Origin: Burkholderiales bacterium
GTDB lineage: Bacteria > Pseudomonadota > Gammaproteobacteria > Burkholderiales > SG8-41
Length of the DNA stretch: 17,170 bases
Direction of reading: 5' to 3'
NCBI GenBank assembly: GCA_005800795.1
Contig: SYEN01000397.1
Span: forward strand, 1-17,170
Below the pieces are notes generated by a model that worked only from the letters and a program-made list of their open reading frames with translations, searched no databases and was not told the origin of the DNA. The position numbers and the translations under genes were made by a program. The number at the start of each line of letters is the position of its first letter. Position 1 is the stretch's first letter. This document shows, piece by piece, positions 1-6,287 of the stretch.

Positions 1-26
1 ACTCTATCCAACTGAGCTACGGGCGC
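1..26 (-). tRNA. tRNA 5' half, probably tRNA-Arg (cut by the window edge)
   Basis: Read on the minus strand, the first 26 bases start with GCGCCCG followed by TAGCTCAGTTGGATAGAGT. This is an acceptor 5' strand followed by a complete D-arm and the start of the anticodon stem. The acceptor strand and D-arm resemble bacterial tRNA-Arg. The anticodon lies outside the window, so the amino acid is a judgement from the 5' half only. The mature 5' end is at 26. Confidence 0.85.
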
Positions 27-36
27 TCAAGTCACA

Positions 37-65
37 ATTATATCAAAAACTCAAGGCGTTACGAA
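37..65 (-). promoter_or_regulatory. Promoter of the tRNA gene
   Basis: A perfect -10 box TATAAT lies on the minus strand at 37-42. A partial -35 (TTCGTA, 60-65) lies 17 bp upstream. The predicted transcription start is near 30, only a few bases before the mature tRNA 5' end at 26, as expected for a short-leader tRNA transcript. Confidence 0.6.
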
Positions 66-161
66 GTGCGCGCAGGCCGGTCGGCGTGACGAGGTCTTGT
101 TGCATTAATTGCTAACGCCTGACTTTGCTCCGTAGTCAGCGCTTTTGCCCCCCTCCATCGG

Positions 162-794
162 CTATTGCTGCTTCAGCTTGTCTTTGTAGAGGCTATCGAG
201 ATAGGTATCGTTGGGATCCATGATACCGCTCACCGAACATTCGGGTGGGGAGACTTTGCGCTTGATGGTCATGCTGCCGTTAATGTCGCCGGACATACCG
301 CAGAATTTGCCGCGCGCCACCTGCTCGAATTCGAACACGTAGGCGTCCGTCGTAGTGCGCATCAAAAAGCGCCCCTGCGGTGTATGTACGCGCGTGTGAC
401 CCTCCGGCGTAAGCCGCCATTTGGTGCCTTGCGTGGTGCGCGCAAAATCCAGTGCGCAGGTGCGCGGCTTCCATTTGCTGTAGTAGGCAAAGTGGACGAC
501 ACGCCCGCCGCGTGACTCGAACGCCATGCGCGCGTGAAGGTCTTCGTCACCGGTGATGCAGTCAATGCGTTCCAGAGCACCAGCCAACGCCGCCAGCGGT
601 TTGTCGCCGGGCACGTCGGCCATCGGGTCTATGCGCGGCACGGGCGGGGGTTCAGCCACCACGGGCGGTTGATCAACAGACGTCTGCGTATGCGGTTGAT
701 CCGGACGCATCACCGGTTTTTGCAGGGCGCAACCACCCATCAGCATGAGCAGTAAGGCCGCCAAAAAATATCTTTTTAAATCAGATACTTGCAT
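162..794 (-). CDS. Lipoprotein with a conserved four-Cys domain, paralogue of the upstream gene
   Basis: 210 residues; I do not recognise the family. A short basic start and hydrophobic stretch lead to a lipobox MGGC (Cys22), so it should be a lipid-anchored envelope protein. A Pro-rich linker (about 30-60) follows, then a globular domain from about residue 77 to 193. That domain aligns with the upstream gene product: HAR near 87-89, YYSKWKPRTC at 104-113, FCGM at 164-167, NGSMT at 172-176 and CSVSGIMD at 186-193. Its four cysteines (79, 113, 165, 186) sit at almost the same spacing as in the paralogue, which suggests two disulfides in the periplasm. An in-frame upstream extension would run into the preceding gene. 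I chose ATG 794 because it gives a proper lipoprotein signal and lies one base after the upstream TAA, indicating translational coupling. No clear Shine-Dalgarno is present. The start codon and first codons lie in a dispersed AT-rich repeat. Confidence 0.85.
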   Translation of the reverse strand: MQVSDLKRYFLAALLLMLMGGCALQKPVMRPDQPHTQTSVDQPPVVAEPPPVPRIDPMADVPGDKPLAALAGALERIDCITGDEDLHARMAFESRGGRVVHFAYYSKWKPRTCALDFARTTQGTKWRLTPEGHTRVHTPQGRFLMRTTTDAYVFEFEQVARGKFCGMSGDINGSMTIKRKVSPPECSVSGIMDPNDTYLDSLYKDKLKQQ

Positions 795-796
795 GT
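764..796 (-). repeat. AT-rich dispersed repeat, copy 6 (inside a coding region)
   Basis: On the minus strand ATGCAAGTATCTGATTTAAA continues into AAGATATTTTTT. It has the same head and T-rich tail as the intergenic copies, with one change in the core (GCAAGTAT, 785-792). Here the repeat encodes the start codon and about the first ten residues of the lipoprotein. Confidence 0.45.
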
Positions 797-1431
797 TATT
801 TACCCAGGGATGATTCCGTTGCCCCTTCGGCAGGTGCGGGCAAAGGCGGCGCTCCGCCTGCCGCAGCTGGGTCAGTTGCCGACGGCGCGGCTTCAGTCTC
901 GTTGCGATCCATGATGCCTTCAACCGAGCACTGCCGCTTGGGGCCGCGCGTGACCGTCATCGAGCCGTTGAGTTTGCCCATCATGCCGCAGTAGTGCATA
1001 CGGTCAACTTCACGAAAAAACATTTGATATTCAGTCCGGCTGACCTGGATCAAAAAATCGCCATACTCGGTGGTGATCACCGTCGCGTCGCCTGTGTCCT
1101 TCCACTGGCTAAAGGCATCGTTGCGCTGCAAATGCACGGAGCAGGTGCGCGGCTTCCATTTGCTGTAATAGGCCACACTTTGCACTTGCCCGCCCTGCGC
1201 CAGAATAGCGATGCGCGCATGCTGGTCCTCCGTGCCCAGTTTGCAATCGTACTTTTCCACCGGGCCGCGCGGCGGTCCTTTCATCGCGGGCTTGTTCGCG
1301 GGCGCAGCCGTTGCTGACGGTTTCTGCTGCGCGTACGACAGTGGTTGCGTCAACGCCGTCAGCACGGCCATCCCGCAGGCAGCCACCACCCCGCGCCAAT
1401 GCAAACCAGGATTCGTTGTCCGAGTACGCAA
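796..1431 (-). CDS. Exported protein with a conserved four-Cys domain
   Basis: 211 residues, family not recognised. It starts with TTG, with GGAAGG seven bases upstream as ribosome binding site. The signal peptide covers about residues 1-34, with a signal peptidase I site after SYA. A low-complexity Ala/Pro/Lys linker follows, then a domain from about 60 to 175 that is paralogous to the next gene: HAR at 71-73, YYSKWKPRTC at 88-97, YCGM at 147-150, NGSMT at 155-159 and CSVEGIMD at 168-175. Cysteines 63, 97, 148 and 168 match those of the lipoprotein paralogue. The C-terminal 35 residues are Ala/Pro/Gly-rich and probably disordered. It lies 55 bases downstream of ispD on the same strand and one base upstream of the lipoprotein gene, so the pair is surely co-transcribed. 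A TAGAAT at 1476-1481 could be a -10 box, but I see no convincing -35. Function unknown. Confidence 0.85.
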   Translation of the reverse strand: MRTRTTNPGLHWRGVVAACGMAVLTALTQPLSYAQQKPSATAAPANKPAMKGPPRGPVEKYDCKLGTEDQHARIAILAQGGQVQSVAYYSKWKPRTCSVHLQRNDAFSQWKDTGDATVITTEYGDFLIQVSRTEYQMFFREVDRMHYCGMMGKLNGSMTVTRGPKRQCSVEGIMDRNETEAAPSATDPAAAGGAPPLPAPAEGATESSLGK

Positions 1432-1486
1432 TTTTCAGCCTTCCAAAATGTGTGTTTGATCTACCTGAAACACGTATTCTAACGGA

Positions 1487-2182
1487 TCAGATTCGACGGG
1501 ATTTCAAACTCGTTTCGGCGAAATGCATGTCCTCGGGCCAAGTCACTTTGAGATTGCCCGTGCTGCCGGTGATCAGCCTGGGATGCAACCCCATGTGTTC
1601 AATCGCACTGGCTTCGTCAGTCACCCAATTTGCGGGTGCTTTGCGCAACGCTTCCAGCAGCAAGCGATAACGAAACATCTGCGGCGTTTGCGCCTGCCAC
1701 AGATGTTCGCGAGGCACGGTGGCCGCAACGCAGGTATGAGCGTCCGCACGCTTGAGTGTATCGGCCACCGGCACCGCGAGCAGGCCACCCACTGCGTCGC
1801 CGGCAAGCGCGTCGATCAAACGGTCAATCAAACCCGCCGTCAAACACGGTCGCGCAGCGTCGTGCACCATCACCCAATCGTCGGGCTCTACCGCATCAGC
1901 CATTGCCATCAGGCCGTTCAGCACACTCGCCGCGCGGGTGGCGCCGCCACAGTACAAATGCTCAAGGCGTCCTTTGTACGCCGACCAATCGTATCGCCTG
2001 AAGTGAGCATCCCCCGGCGCCAGCACCACGAAAACTTGCGCCAGGCGCGTATGCGTGCACAAGACTTCCACCGCATGACGAATCAGTGGCTGCCCTGCAA
2101 GCGTCTGATATTGCTTGGGAATTTCGGCACCCATGCGGCTGCCGCTGCCGGCCGCGGGAATCAGCGCGAAAATGTCAGGCAT
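1487..2182 (-). CDS. ispD: 2-C-methyl-D-erythritol 4-phosphate cytidylyltransferase
   Basis: Cytoplasmic enzyme of the non-mevalonate (MEP) isoprenoid pathway; it transfers CMP from CTP to methylerythritol phosphate. 231 residues, the usual family length. The N-terminal nucleotide-binding loop IPAAGSGSRMG followed by PKQY is the IspD signature. Further family motifs are GGATRAASVLNGL, VMVHDAARPC, VADTLK, LWQAQTPQMFR, TDEASAIEHMG and the C-terminal NLKVTWPEDM. I chose ATG 2182 because it places the protein start directly before the conserved beta-strand. A GTG 16 codons upstream (2230) would add a non-conserved Ala-rich tail. In many proteobacteria ispF follows directly; here two unrelated exported-protein genes follow, so ispF must be elsewhere or absent. 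Confidence 0.96.
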   Translation of the reverse strand: MPDIFALIPAAGSGSRMGAEIPKQYQTLAGQPLIRHAVEVLCTHTRLAQVFVVLAPGDAHFRRYDWSAYKGRLEHLYCGGATRAASVLNGLMAMADAVEPDDWVMVHDAARPCLTAGLIDRLIDALAGDAVGGLLAVPVADTLKRADAHTCVAATVPREHLWQAQTPQMFRYRLLLEALRKAPANWVTDEASAIEHMGLHPRLITGSTGNLKVTWPEDMHFAETSLKSRRI

Positions 2183-2209
2183 ATGACACGCCGCCGTTGC
2201 AGCCGCCGC

Positions 2210-2228
2210 GCATGAATATTTTTCATGC
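2210..2228. promoter_or_regulatory. Perfect 7-bp inverted repeat in the ispD leader
   Basis: GCATGAA and TTCATGC flank TATTT, giving a perfect inverted repeat between ispD and its likely -10 box (TAGAAT, minus strand, 2234-2239). It could be an operator or a small leader hairpin. No protein in the window is an obvious candidate to bind it. Confidence 0.35.
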
Positions 2229-2274
2229 ACGCGATTCTAGCAGCCCTGACACAATCTTCTTTCAGTTCATCGCC

Positions 2275-2280
2275 TATAAT
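2275..2280 (+). promoter_or_regulatory. -10 box upstream of the YidB-like gene
   Basis: A perfect TATAAT lies 36 bases upstream of the ATG at 2317. No good -35 sits at 16-18 bp. CTGACA at 2246-2251 is 23 bp away, too far for a standard promoter. The AmmeMemoRadiSam genes downstream are close enough to share this transcript. Confidence 0.5.
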
Positions 2281-2316
2281 GGTTATCAGTAACTTCACTC
2301 ACTAAAAGGAATCATC

Positions 2317-2772
2317 ATGGGCTTACTCGATTCAATCCTCGGTTCGGTACTCGGCGGCGGCGCAGGACAAGGGCAGAACTCCGGTCAGGCCGCACTGATC
2401 AACGCAGTGATTCAAATGGTCGCCAACAAGGGTGCGGGTGGAGCAGGAGGTGCAGGAGGTGGATTGGGCGCGCTGGTCGGCGCGTTGACGCAAGGTGGTC
2501 TGGGTAATGTTGCCAGTTCATGGGTGGGCACCGGACAAAATCTGCCGGTTTCTGCAGAGCAGTTGCAAAGTGCCCTGGGCGGCGGAAGTGGCGGCGGCAT
2601 GGGAGGCATCCTCGCGCAACTCGCACAACAGGCGGGCATGTCGCAGGGCGATGCGGCTTCCGGCCTGTCGCAAGTACTGCCGGGGCTAGTCGATAAACTC
2701 ACACCCGACGGCCAGATTCCGCAGCAGGATTCGCTCGAGAAAATGCTGGGTTCGCTCGGCATTGGCAAGTAG
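2317..2772 (+). CDS. YidB-like DUF937 family protein
   Basis: 151 residues. It begins with GLLDSILGSVLGGG, the typical start of YidB/DUF937 proteins. The C-terminal half contains LAQQAGMSQGDAASGLSQVL and GLVDKLTPDGQIP, also characteristic of the family, whose role is unknown. A central Gly/Ala-rich segment (about residues 38-60) is encoded by an imperfect GGTGCAGGA-type repeat at 2430-2465, and a second Gly-rich run lies at 88-97. There is no signal peptide, so it is probably cytoplasmic. The ribosome binding site AAAGGA is well placed. It lies 18 bases upstream of the MEMO-like gene on the same strand, so the two may be co-transcribed; I know of no functional link between the families. E. 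coli YidB is slightly shorter (about 132 residues). Confidence 0.9.
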   Translation: MGLLDSILGSVLGGGAGQGQNSGQAALINAVIQMVANKGAGGAGGAGGGLGALVGALTQGGLGNVASSWVGTGQNLPVSAEQLQSALGGGSGGGMGGILAQLAQQAGMSQGDAASGLSQVLPGLVDKLTPDGQIPQQDSLEKMLGSLGIGK

Positions 2773-2790
2773 TTCAAGCGAAGCACTTGC

Positions 2791-3600
2791 ATGGCATTGG
2801 TGCGCGCCGCCGCGATTGCCGGTTTGTTCTATCCGGGCAGCGCGGATGAACTGGCGCGCAGCGTCGATGCCATGCTCGCAGCCGCACAACCATGCGCCGG
2901 AGCAGATGCTCCCAAAGCCATCATCGCGCCGCATGCGGGCTTTATCTATTCCGGTGCGGTGGCTGCCAGCGCTTATGCGCAGCTGGCGCCCGCGCGAGAC
3001 CGCATCAAACGCGTGATACTTTTGGGCCCTGCGCATCGCGTGGCGATTCACGGCATGGCGCTGCCCAGTGCAGAAGCCTTCGCCACACCATTGGGCGTAG
3101 TACCCATTGATCAGGATGGCGTCAAAACGTTGATAAAGCTGCCTTTCGTCGGGCAGAATGCTGAAGCACACCGTCTGGAACATTGCCTTGAAGTGCAACT
3201 ACCGTTCCTGCAAAAAATGTTCGGCGAATTCACCCTGCTGCCGCTGGCGGTGGGGCGTGCCTCAGCAGGGGAAGTCGCGCAGGTACTCGATCTGCTGTGG
3301 GGCGATGAAGAAACCTTGATCGTCATCAGTTCCGACATGTCGCACTATCTGTCCTATGACGAAGCGCGCGTGGTGGATGACGGAACCGCGCGGGCCATTG
3401 TCAATTTGCGCACCGACATTACCCATCATCAAGCCTGTGGTGCGACACCAGTCAGCGGCCTGACGCTGCTGGCTCAGCGGCGCGGACTAAAACCTTCGCT
3501 CATCGACTTGCGCAATTCGGGTGACACGGCCGGCGACAAATCGCGTGTCGTTGGCTACGGCGCATTTGCTTTCCATGAACCCGGCCTTGCCCCTCACTGA
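2791..3600 (+). CDS. AmmeMemoRadiSam system protein B (MEMO1 family)
   Basis: 269 residues, a full-length member of the MEMO1/extradiol-dioxygenase-fold family. Seen in the sequence: APHAGFIYSG at 46-55 (His48), LGPAHR at 78-83 (His82), EHCLEVQLPFLQ at 130-141, SSDMSHY at 180-186 and ACGATP at 215-220 (Cys216). His48, His82 and Cys216 correspond to the metal ligands reported for human MEMO1 (His49, His81, Cys244), so this copy should bind a metal such as iron. Its biochemical role in bacteria is not established. The ATG at 2791 has only a weak purine-rich site upstream. The 3' end overlaps the AMMECR1-like gene by 26 bases, and the radical SAM gene follows that; this B-A-radical SAM trio is the recognised AmmeMemoRadiSam cluster. 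Confidence 0.93.
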   Translation: MALVRAAAIAGLFYPGSADELARSVDAMLAAAQPCAGADAPKAIIAPHAGFIYSGAVAASAYAQLAPARDRIKRVILLGPAHRVAIHGMALPSAEAFATPLGVVPIDQDGVKTLIKLPFVGQNAEAHRLEHCLEVQLPFLQKMFGEFTLLPLAVGRASAGEVAQVLDLLWGDEETLIVISSDMSHYLSYDEARVVDDGTARAIVNLRTDITHHQACGATPVSGLTLLAQRRGLKPSLIDLRNSGDTAGDKSRVVGYGAFAFHEPGLAPH

Positions 3601-4174
3601 AAACACCGGCGAGGATGCCCCCCCCGGCGAAGCCGCTGCCACGCTGGTGGCGATTGCGCGCGGGGCGATTGCAGTCCCGCTCGGCAAACACCACGCCGCC
3701 GACGAAAGTGCCCCGTGGCTGCGGCGGCAGGGTGCGTCGTTTATCACACTCAACCTCGACAAAAAATTGCGTGGCTGTATCGGCTCGCTGCAAGCACATC
3801 GCCCCTTGATCGACGACGTGAAAGCCAATGCCGCCGCCGCCGCGTTCAAGGATCCGCGCTTCAAGCCGCTCACAGTCGCAGAGTTCGATCAGATCGAAGT
3901 TGAAATCTCGTTGTTATCGACCTTGAGCAAACTTAGCTTCACCGATGAAGCCTCGGCGCTGGCGCAACTCAAACCACACGTGCACGGCGTGATTTTTCAC
4001 TACGGACATCACCGCAGCACCTATCTGCCGCAAGTGTGGAAGAACTTTACGGATCCCGGCATATTTCTGGCCACACTCAAGCAAAAAGCCGGACTTCCAC
4101 CGAATTTCTGGGATGCCAGCGTGACGATACAAACCTACACCGTCACCAAGCTGCGCGAACCGCCCAGGCTGTAG
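3575..4174 (+). CDS. AmmeMemoRadiSam system protein A (AMMECR1 family)
   Basis: 199 residues. It carries the hallmark LRGCIG at 65-70, followed by DPRFKPL at 93-99, EVEISLLS at 108-115 and RSTYLPQVW at 147-155; these are the conserved blocks of the AMMECR1 domain. The invariant Cys68 in LRGCIG is present. AMMECR1 proteins, including the human one linked to Alport syndrome with mental retardation, have no proven biochemical activity. I chose ATG 3575: earlier in-frame starts lie deeper inside the MEMO gene, and the domain begins near residue 18. There is no clear Shine-Dalgarno, so translation is probably coupled to the upstream gene, whose stop is at 3598-3600. The radical SAM gene starts two bases after this gene's stop. 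Confidence 0.92.
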   Translation: MNPALPLTENTGEDAPPGEAAATLVAIARGAIAVPLGKHHAADESAPWLRRQGASFITLNLDKKLRGCIGSLQAHRPLIDDVKANAAAAAFKDPRFKPLTVAEFDQIEVEISLLSTLSKLSFTDEASALAQLKPHVHGVIFHYGHHRSTYLPQVWKNFTDPGIFLATLKQKAGLPPNFWDASVTIQTYTVTKLREPPRL

Positions 4175-4176
4175 CC

Positions 4177-5271
4177 ATGGATGCGCCCGCGCGCTGGTGG
4201 CACATGAACGCCGACGGGCGCATGCAGTGTGATCTGTGTCCACGCGACTGCAAGTTGCACGACGGTCAGCGCGGCGCGTGTTTTGTGCGTGAGCGTGTGG
4301 GCGGGGAAATGCGCCTCGCCACCTATGGCCGCTCGTCGGGCTTTTGCATCGATCCCGTCGAGAAAAAACCGCTGAATCATTTTTATCCTGGTTCGAGCAT
4401 TTTGAGTTTCGGCACTGCCGGCTGCAACCTTGCGTGCAAATTCTGCCAAAACTGGGACATCAGCAAATCGCGCGACAGTGACCGTCTCGCTGCGCAGGCT
4501 GCACCGCAGGCCATCGCCGAAGCCGCACACAACGCCAGCTGCAAAAGTGTGGCTTTTACCTATAACGACCCGGTGATTTTCGCTGAATACGCGATGGACA
4601 TTGCCGATGCCTGCCACGCGCTCGGCGTACAAACCGTTGCCGTCACCGCGGGCTATATGCACGACGCCCCGCGCCGTGCGTTCTACGAAAAAATGGACGC
4701 TGCCAACGTCGATCTCAAAGCCTTCACCGACGAATTTTATTTCAGGCAGTGTGCCGCGCATTTACAGCCCGTGCTTGATACGCTGGTCTATCTCAAGCAC
4801 GAAACCAGCGTATGGTTCGAAATCACCACACTGCTGATTCCCGGCAAAAACGATTCCGATGAAGAACTCATCGCCGAATGCCACTGGATCAAAAAGGAAC
4901 TCGGCCCGGACGTGCCGCTGCACTTCACCGCGTTCCATCCCGACTACAAAATGCGCGACATCTCCGCCACACCACCGGCGACGCTGACTCGCGCACGCGA
5001 CATTGCGCTAAAAGCGGGCCTGAATTACGTCTACACCGGCAACGTGCACGATGAGCGCGGCGGCTCGACCTACTGCCCCAGCTGCAATAATCCATCGAGG
5101 CCGCTGATTACGCGCGACTGGTATCGCATCGGGGGGTATCGTTTGACGGCGGATGCGAAATGTCCCGATTGCGGCACAGCCATCACCGGACGTTTCGCGC
5201 AGCAGTTGGGAAGGCCGTTTGGACCCAAGCGCATACCCCTGGTGATATCGTCTGCCGGTGTCTGGGAGTAA
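4177..5271 (+). CDS. AmmeMemoRadiSam system radical SAM enzyme
   Basis: 364 residues. The 4Fe-4S/S-adenosylmethionine motif is CNLACKFC (Cys83, 87, 90). An N-terminal cluster Cys18, 21, 25, 35 (CDLCPRDC ... GAC) and a C-terminal zinc-ribbon-like pair (Cys300, 303 and Cys329, 332) flank the TIM-barrel. FTYNDPVIF at 127-135, NVDLKAF at 177-183 and HFTAFHPDYKM at 249-259 match the pyruvate-formate-lyase-activase-like branch to which this system belongs. The substrate is unknown. The start at ATG 4177 lies two bases after the AMMECR1-like stop; ATG 4204 would be possible but gives a shorter N-terminus. With protein A and protein B it forms one tight unit, so the three probably act together on one substrate. 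The stop codon runs into a copy of the dispersed AT-rich repeat. Confidence 0.94.
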   Translation: MDAPARWWHMNADGRMQCDLCPRDCKLHDGQRGACFVRERVGGEMRLATYGRSSGFCIDPVEKKPLNHFYPGSSILSFGTAGCNLACKFCQNWDISKSRDSDRLAAQAAPQAIAEAAHNASCKSVAFTYNDPVIFAEYAMDIADACHALGVQTVAVTAGYMHDAPRRAFYEKMDAANVDLKAFTDEFYFRQCAAHLQPVLDTLVYLKHETSVWFEITTLLIPGKNDSDEELIAECHWIKKELGPDVPLHFTAFHPDYKMRDISATPPATLTRARDIALKAGLNYVYTGNVHDERGGSTYCPSCNNPSRPLITRDWYRIGGYRLTADAKCPDCGTAITGRFAQQLGRPFGPKRIPLVISSAGVWE

Positions 5272-5308
5272 AAAATTAATCAATAAAAACAAATACTTAC
5301 ATAACATT
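5272..5308 (-). repeat. AT-rich dispersed repeat, copy 1
   Basis: On the minus strand the core is GTAAGTATTTGTTTTTATT (core GTAAGTAT at 5293-5300), followed by an AT-only tail that runs up to the TAA stop of the radical SAM gene. It fills most of the gap between two convergent genes. It shares the core with five other copies in this window. No GC-rich stem is present, so it is not a classical terminator. Confidence 0.6.
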
Positions 5309-5322
5309 ACACCACAACAAAC

Positions 5323-6284
5323 TCACTCCACTTTCACTCCCGCTGCCTTCACCACCTGCACCCACTTCACCGTTTCACGTGCAATAAAGTCCGCGAATTC
5401 ACCGGGCGTACCGCCGACAACATCACCGCCTTCTTCCGTCAAGCGCGTGCGCACCAGGGGAATCTGTAACACGGCCGTAATTTCCCGATGCAGCAAGGCG
5501 GCAATCGGCGCTGGCACTTTTGCCGGCAGCAACACGCCATACCATTGCAGGGCCTCGTAACCCGGCAGGCCGCTGGCGGCGACCGTAGGCACTTCGGGCA
5601 ACACCGGTGAACGCAGCGGACCGCTGACGGCCAGCGCACGCACGCGTCCCGAGCGCACGTGCGGCAACGTCGGCACGATGTTATTCATCGCCGCACTTGC
5701 CCCGCGATCAAATCCACCACCGCCGGCGCGCTGCCGCGATACGGCACATGCACCACAGTCAAGCCCGCGTTATTCCTGAAAAGCTCCATGGCCACATGCG
5801 ACATGGCGCCCATCCCGGACGAAGCATAGCTGTATTTTTTCGGCTGTCCTTTTAACAGTGTGTTCAGTTCCGTCACGCTTTTCGCCGCCAGCGATGGATG
5901 CACCGCCAGCACGAACGGCGCACGGCTCACCAGCATCACCGGCGCGAAATCGCGCTTCACCTCATAGGGCTGTCGCTGCAACGCGGGGTTGACCGCAATG
6001 GCGCTGCCGGTGTTAAGCAGCAGCGTGTAACCGTCCGGAATCGCCTTGGCCACAATATCAGCACCAATCGAGCCGCCCGCACCGGGCCGGTTGTCCACCA
6101 GCACGGTTTGCCCAAACCGCTCACTCAACTTTTTCGCCAATGCGCGCGCCACGAAATCCGAGCCGCCGCCGGGTGCGGAACCGGTCACCAGCCGCAGCGG
6201 CTTGGTCGGATATGCGGCTGTCGCCGTCGAGGCAAACAGCAACATCGCCCCGCTGGCACAAGCCCGTCGCGTGACACGGCGCAA
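5323..6284 (-). pseudogene. Bug/TctC-family periplasmic binding protein, frameshifted
   Basis: Tripartite-tricarboxylate-transporter type solute-binding protein split in two reading frames. The first part (5685-6284, 199 residues) starts with TTG three bases after the upstream gene, has a signal peptide ending STATAA, and carries YPTKPLRLVTGSAPGGGSDF, VDNRPGAGGSIG and HVPYRGSAPAVVDLIAGQV. It then reads CGG CGA TGA and stops. The second part (5323-5688, 121 residues) continues in the -1 frame from ATGAAT with RSGRVRALAVSG, LPEVPTVAASGLPGYEALQWYG and a normal C-terminus. One missing base within 5689-5693 accounts for the break. The two frames overlap as ATGA, so restart translation is conceivable, but half-proteins of this fold are not expected to work. 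It is either a recent pseudogene or a sequencing error. The intact neighbour upstream is a paralogue. Confidence 0.85.
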
Positions 6285-6287
6285 CGC

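Noticed and set aside
116..142. Hairpin CTGAC/GTCAG downstream of the lipoprotein gene as a terminator
   Set aside because: The stem is only 5 bp with an 11-base loop and has no U-tract on the minus strand.
1..161. tRNA-adjacent integration site (attachment site of a genomic island)
   Set aside because: No integrase, no duplicated tRNA end and no composition shift is seen; the tRNA 3' half, where such sites lie, is outside the window.
2246..2280. CTGACA/TATAAT as a complete promoter for the YidB-like gene
   Set aside because: The 23-bp spacing is too long for a standard sigma-70 promoter; only the -10 box is claimed.
5685..5696. Programmed frameshift in the Bug gene
   Set aside because: No slippery heptamer or downstream structure is evident; a one-base deletion or sequencing error explains it more simply.
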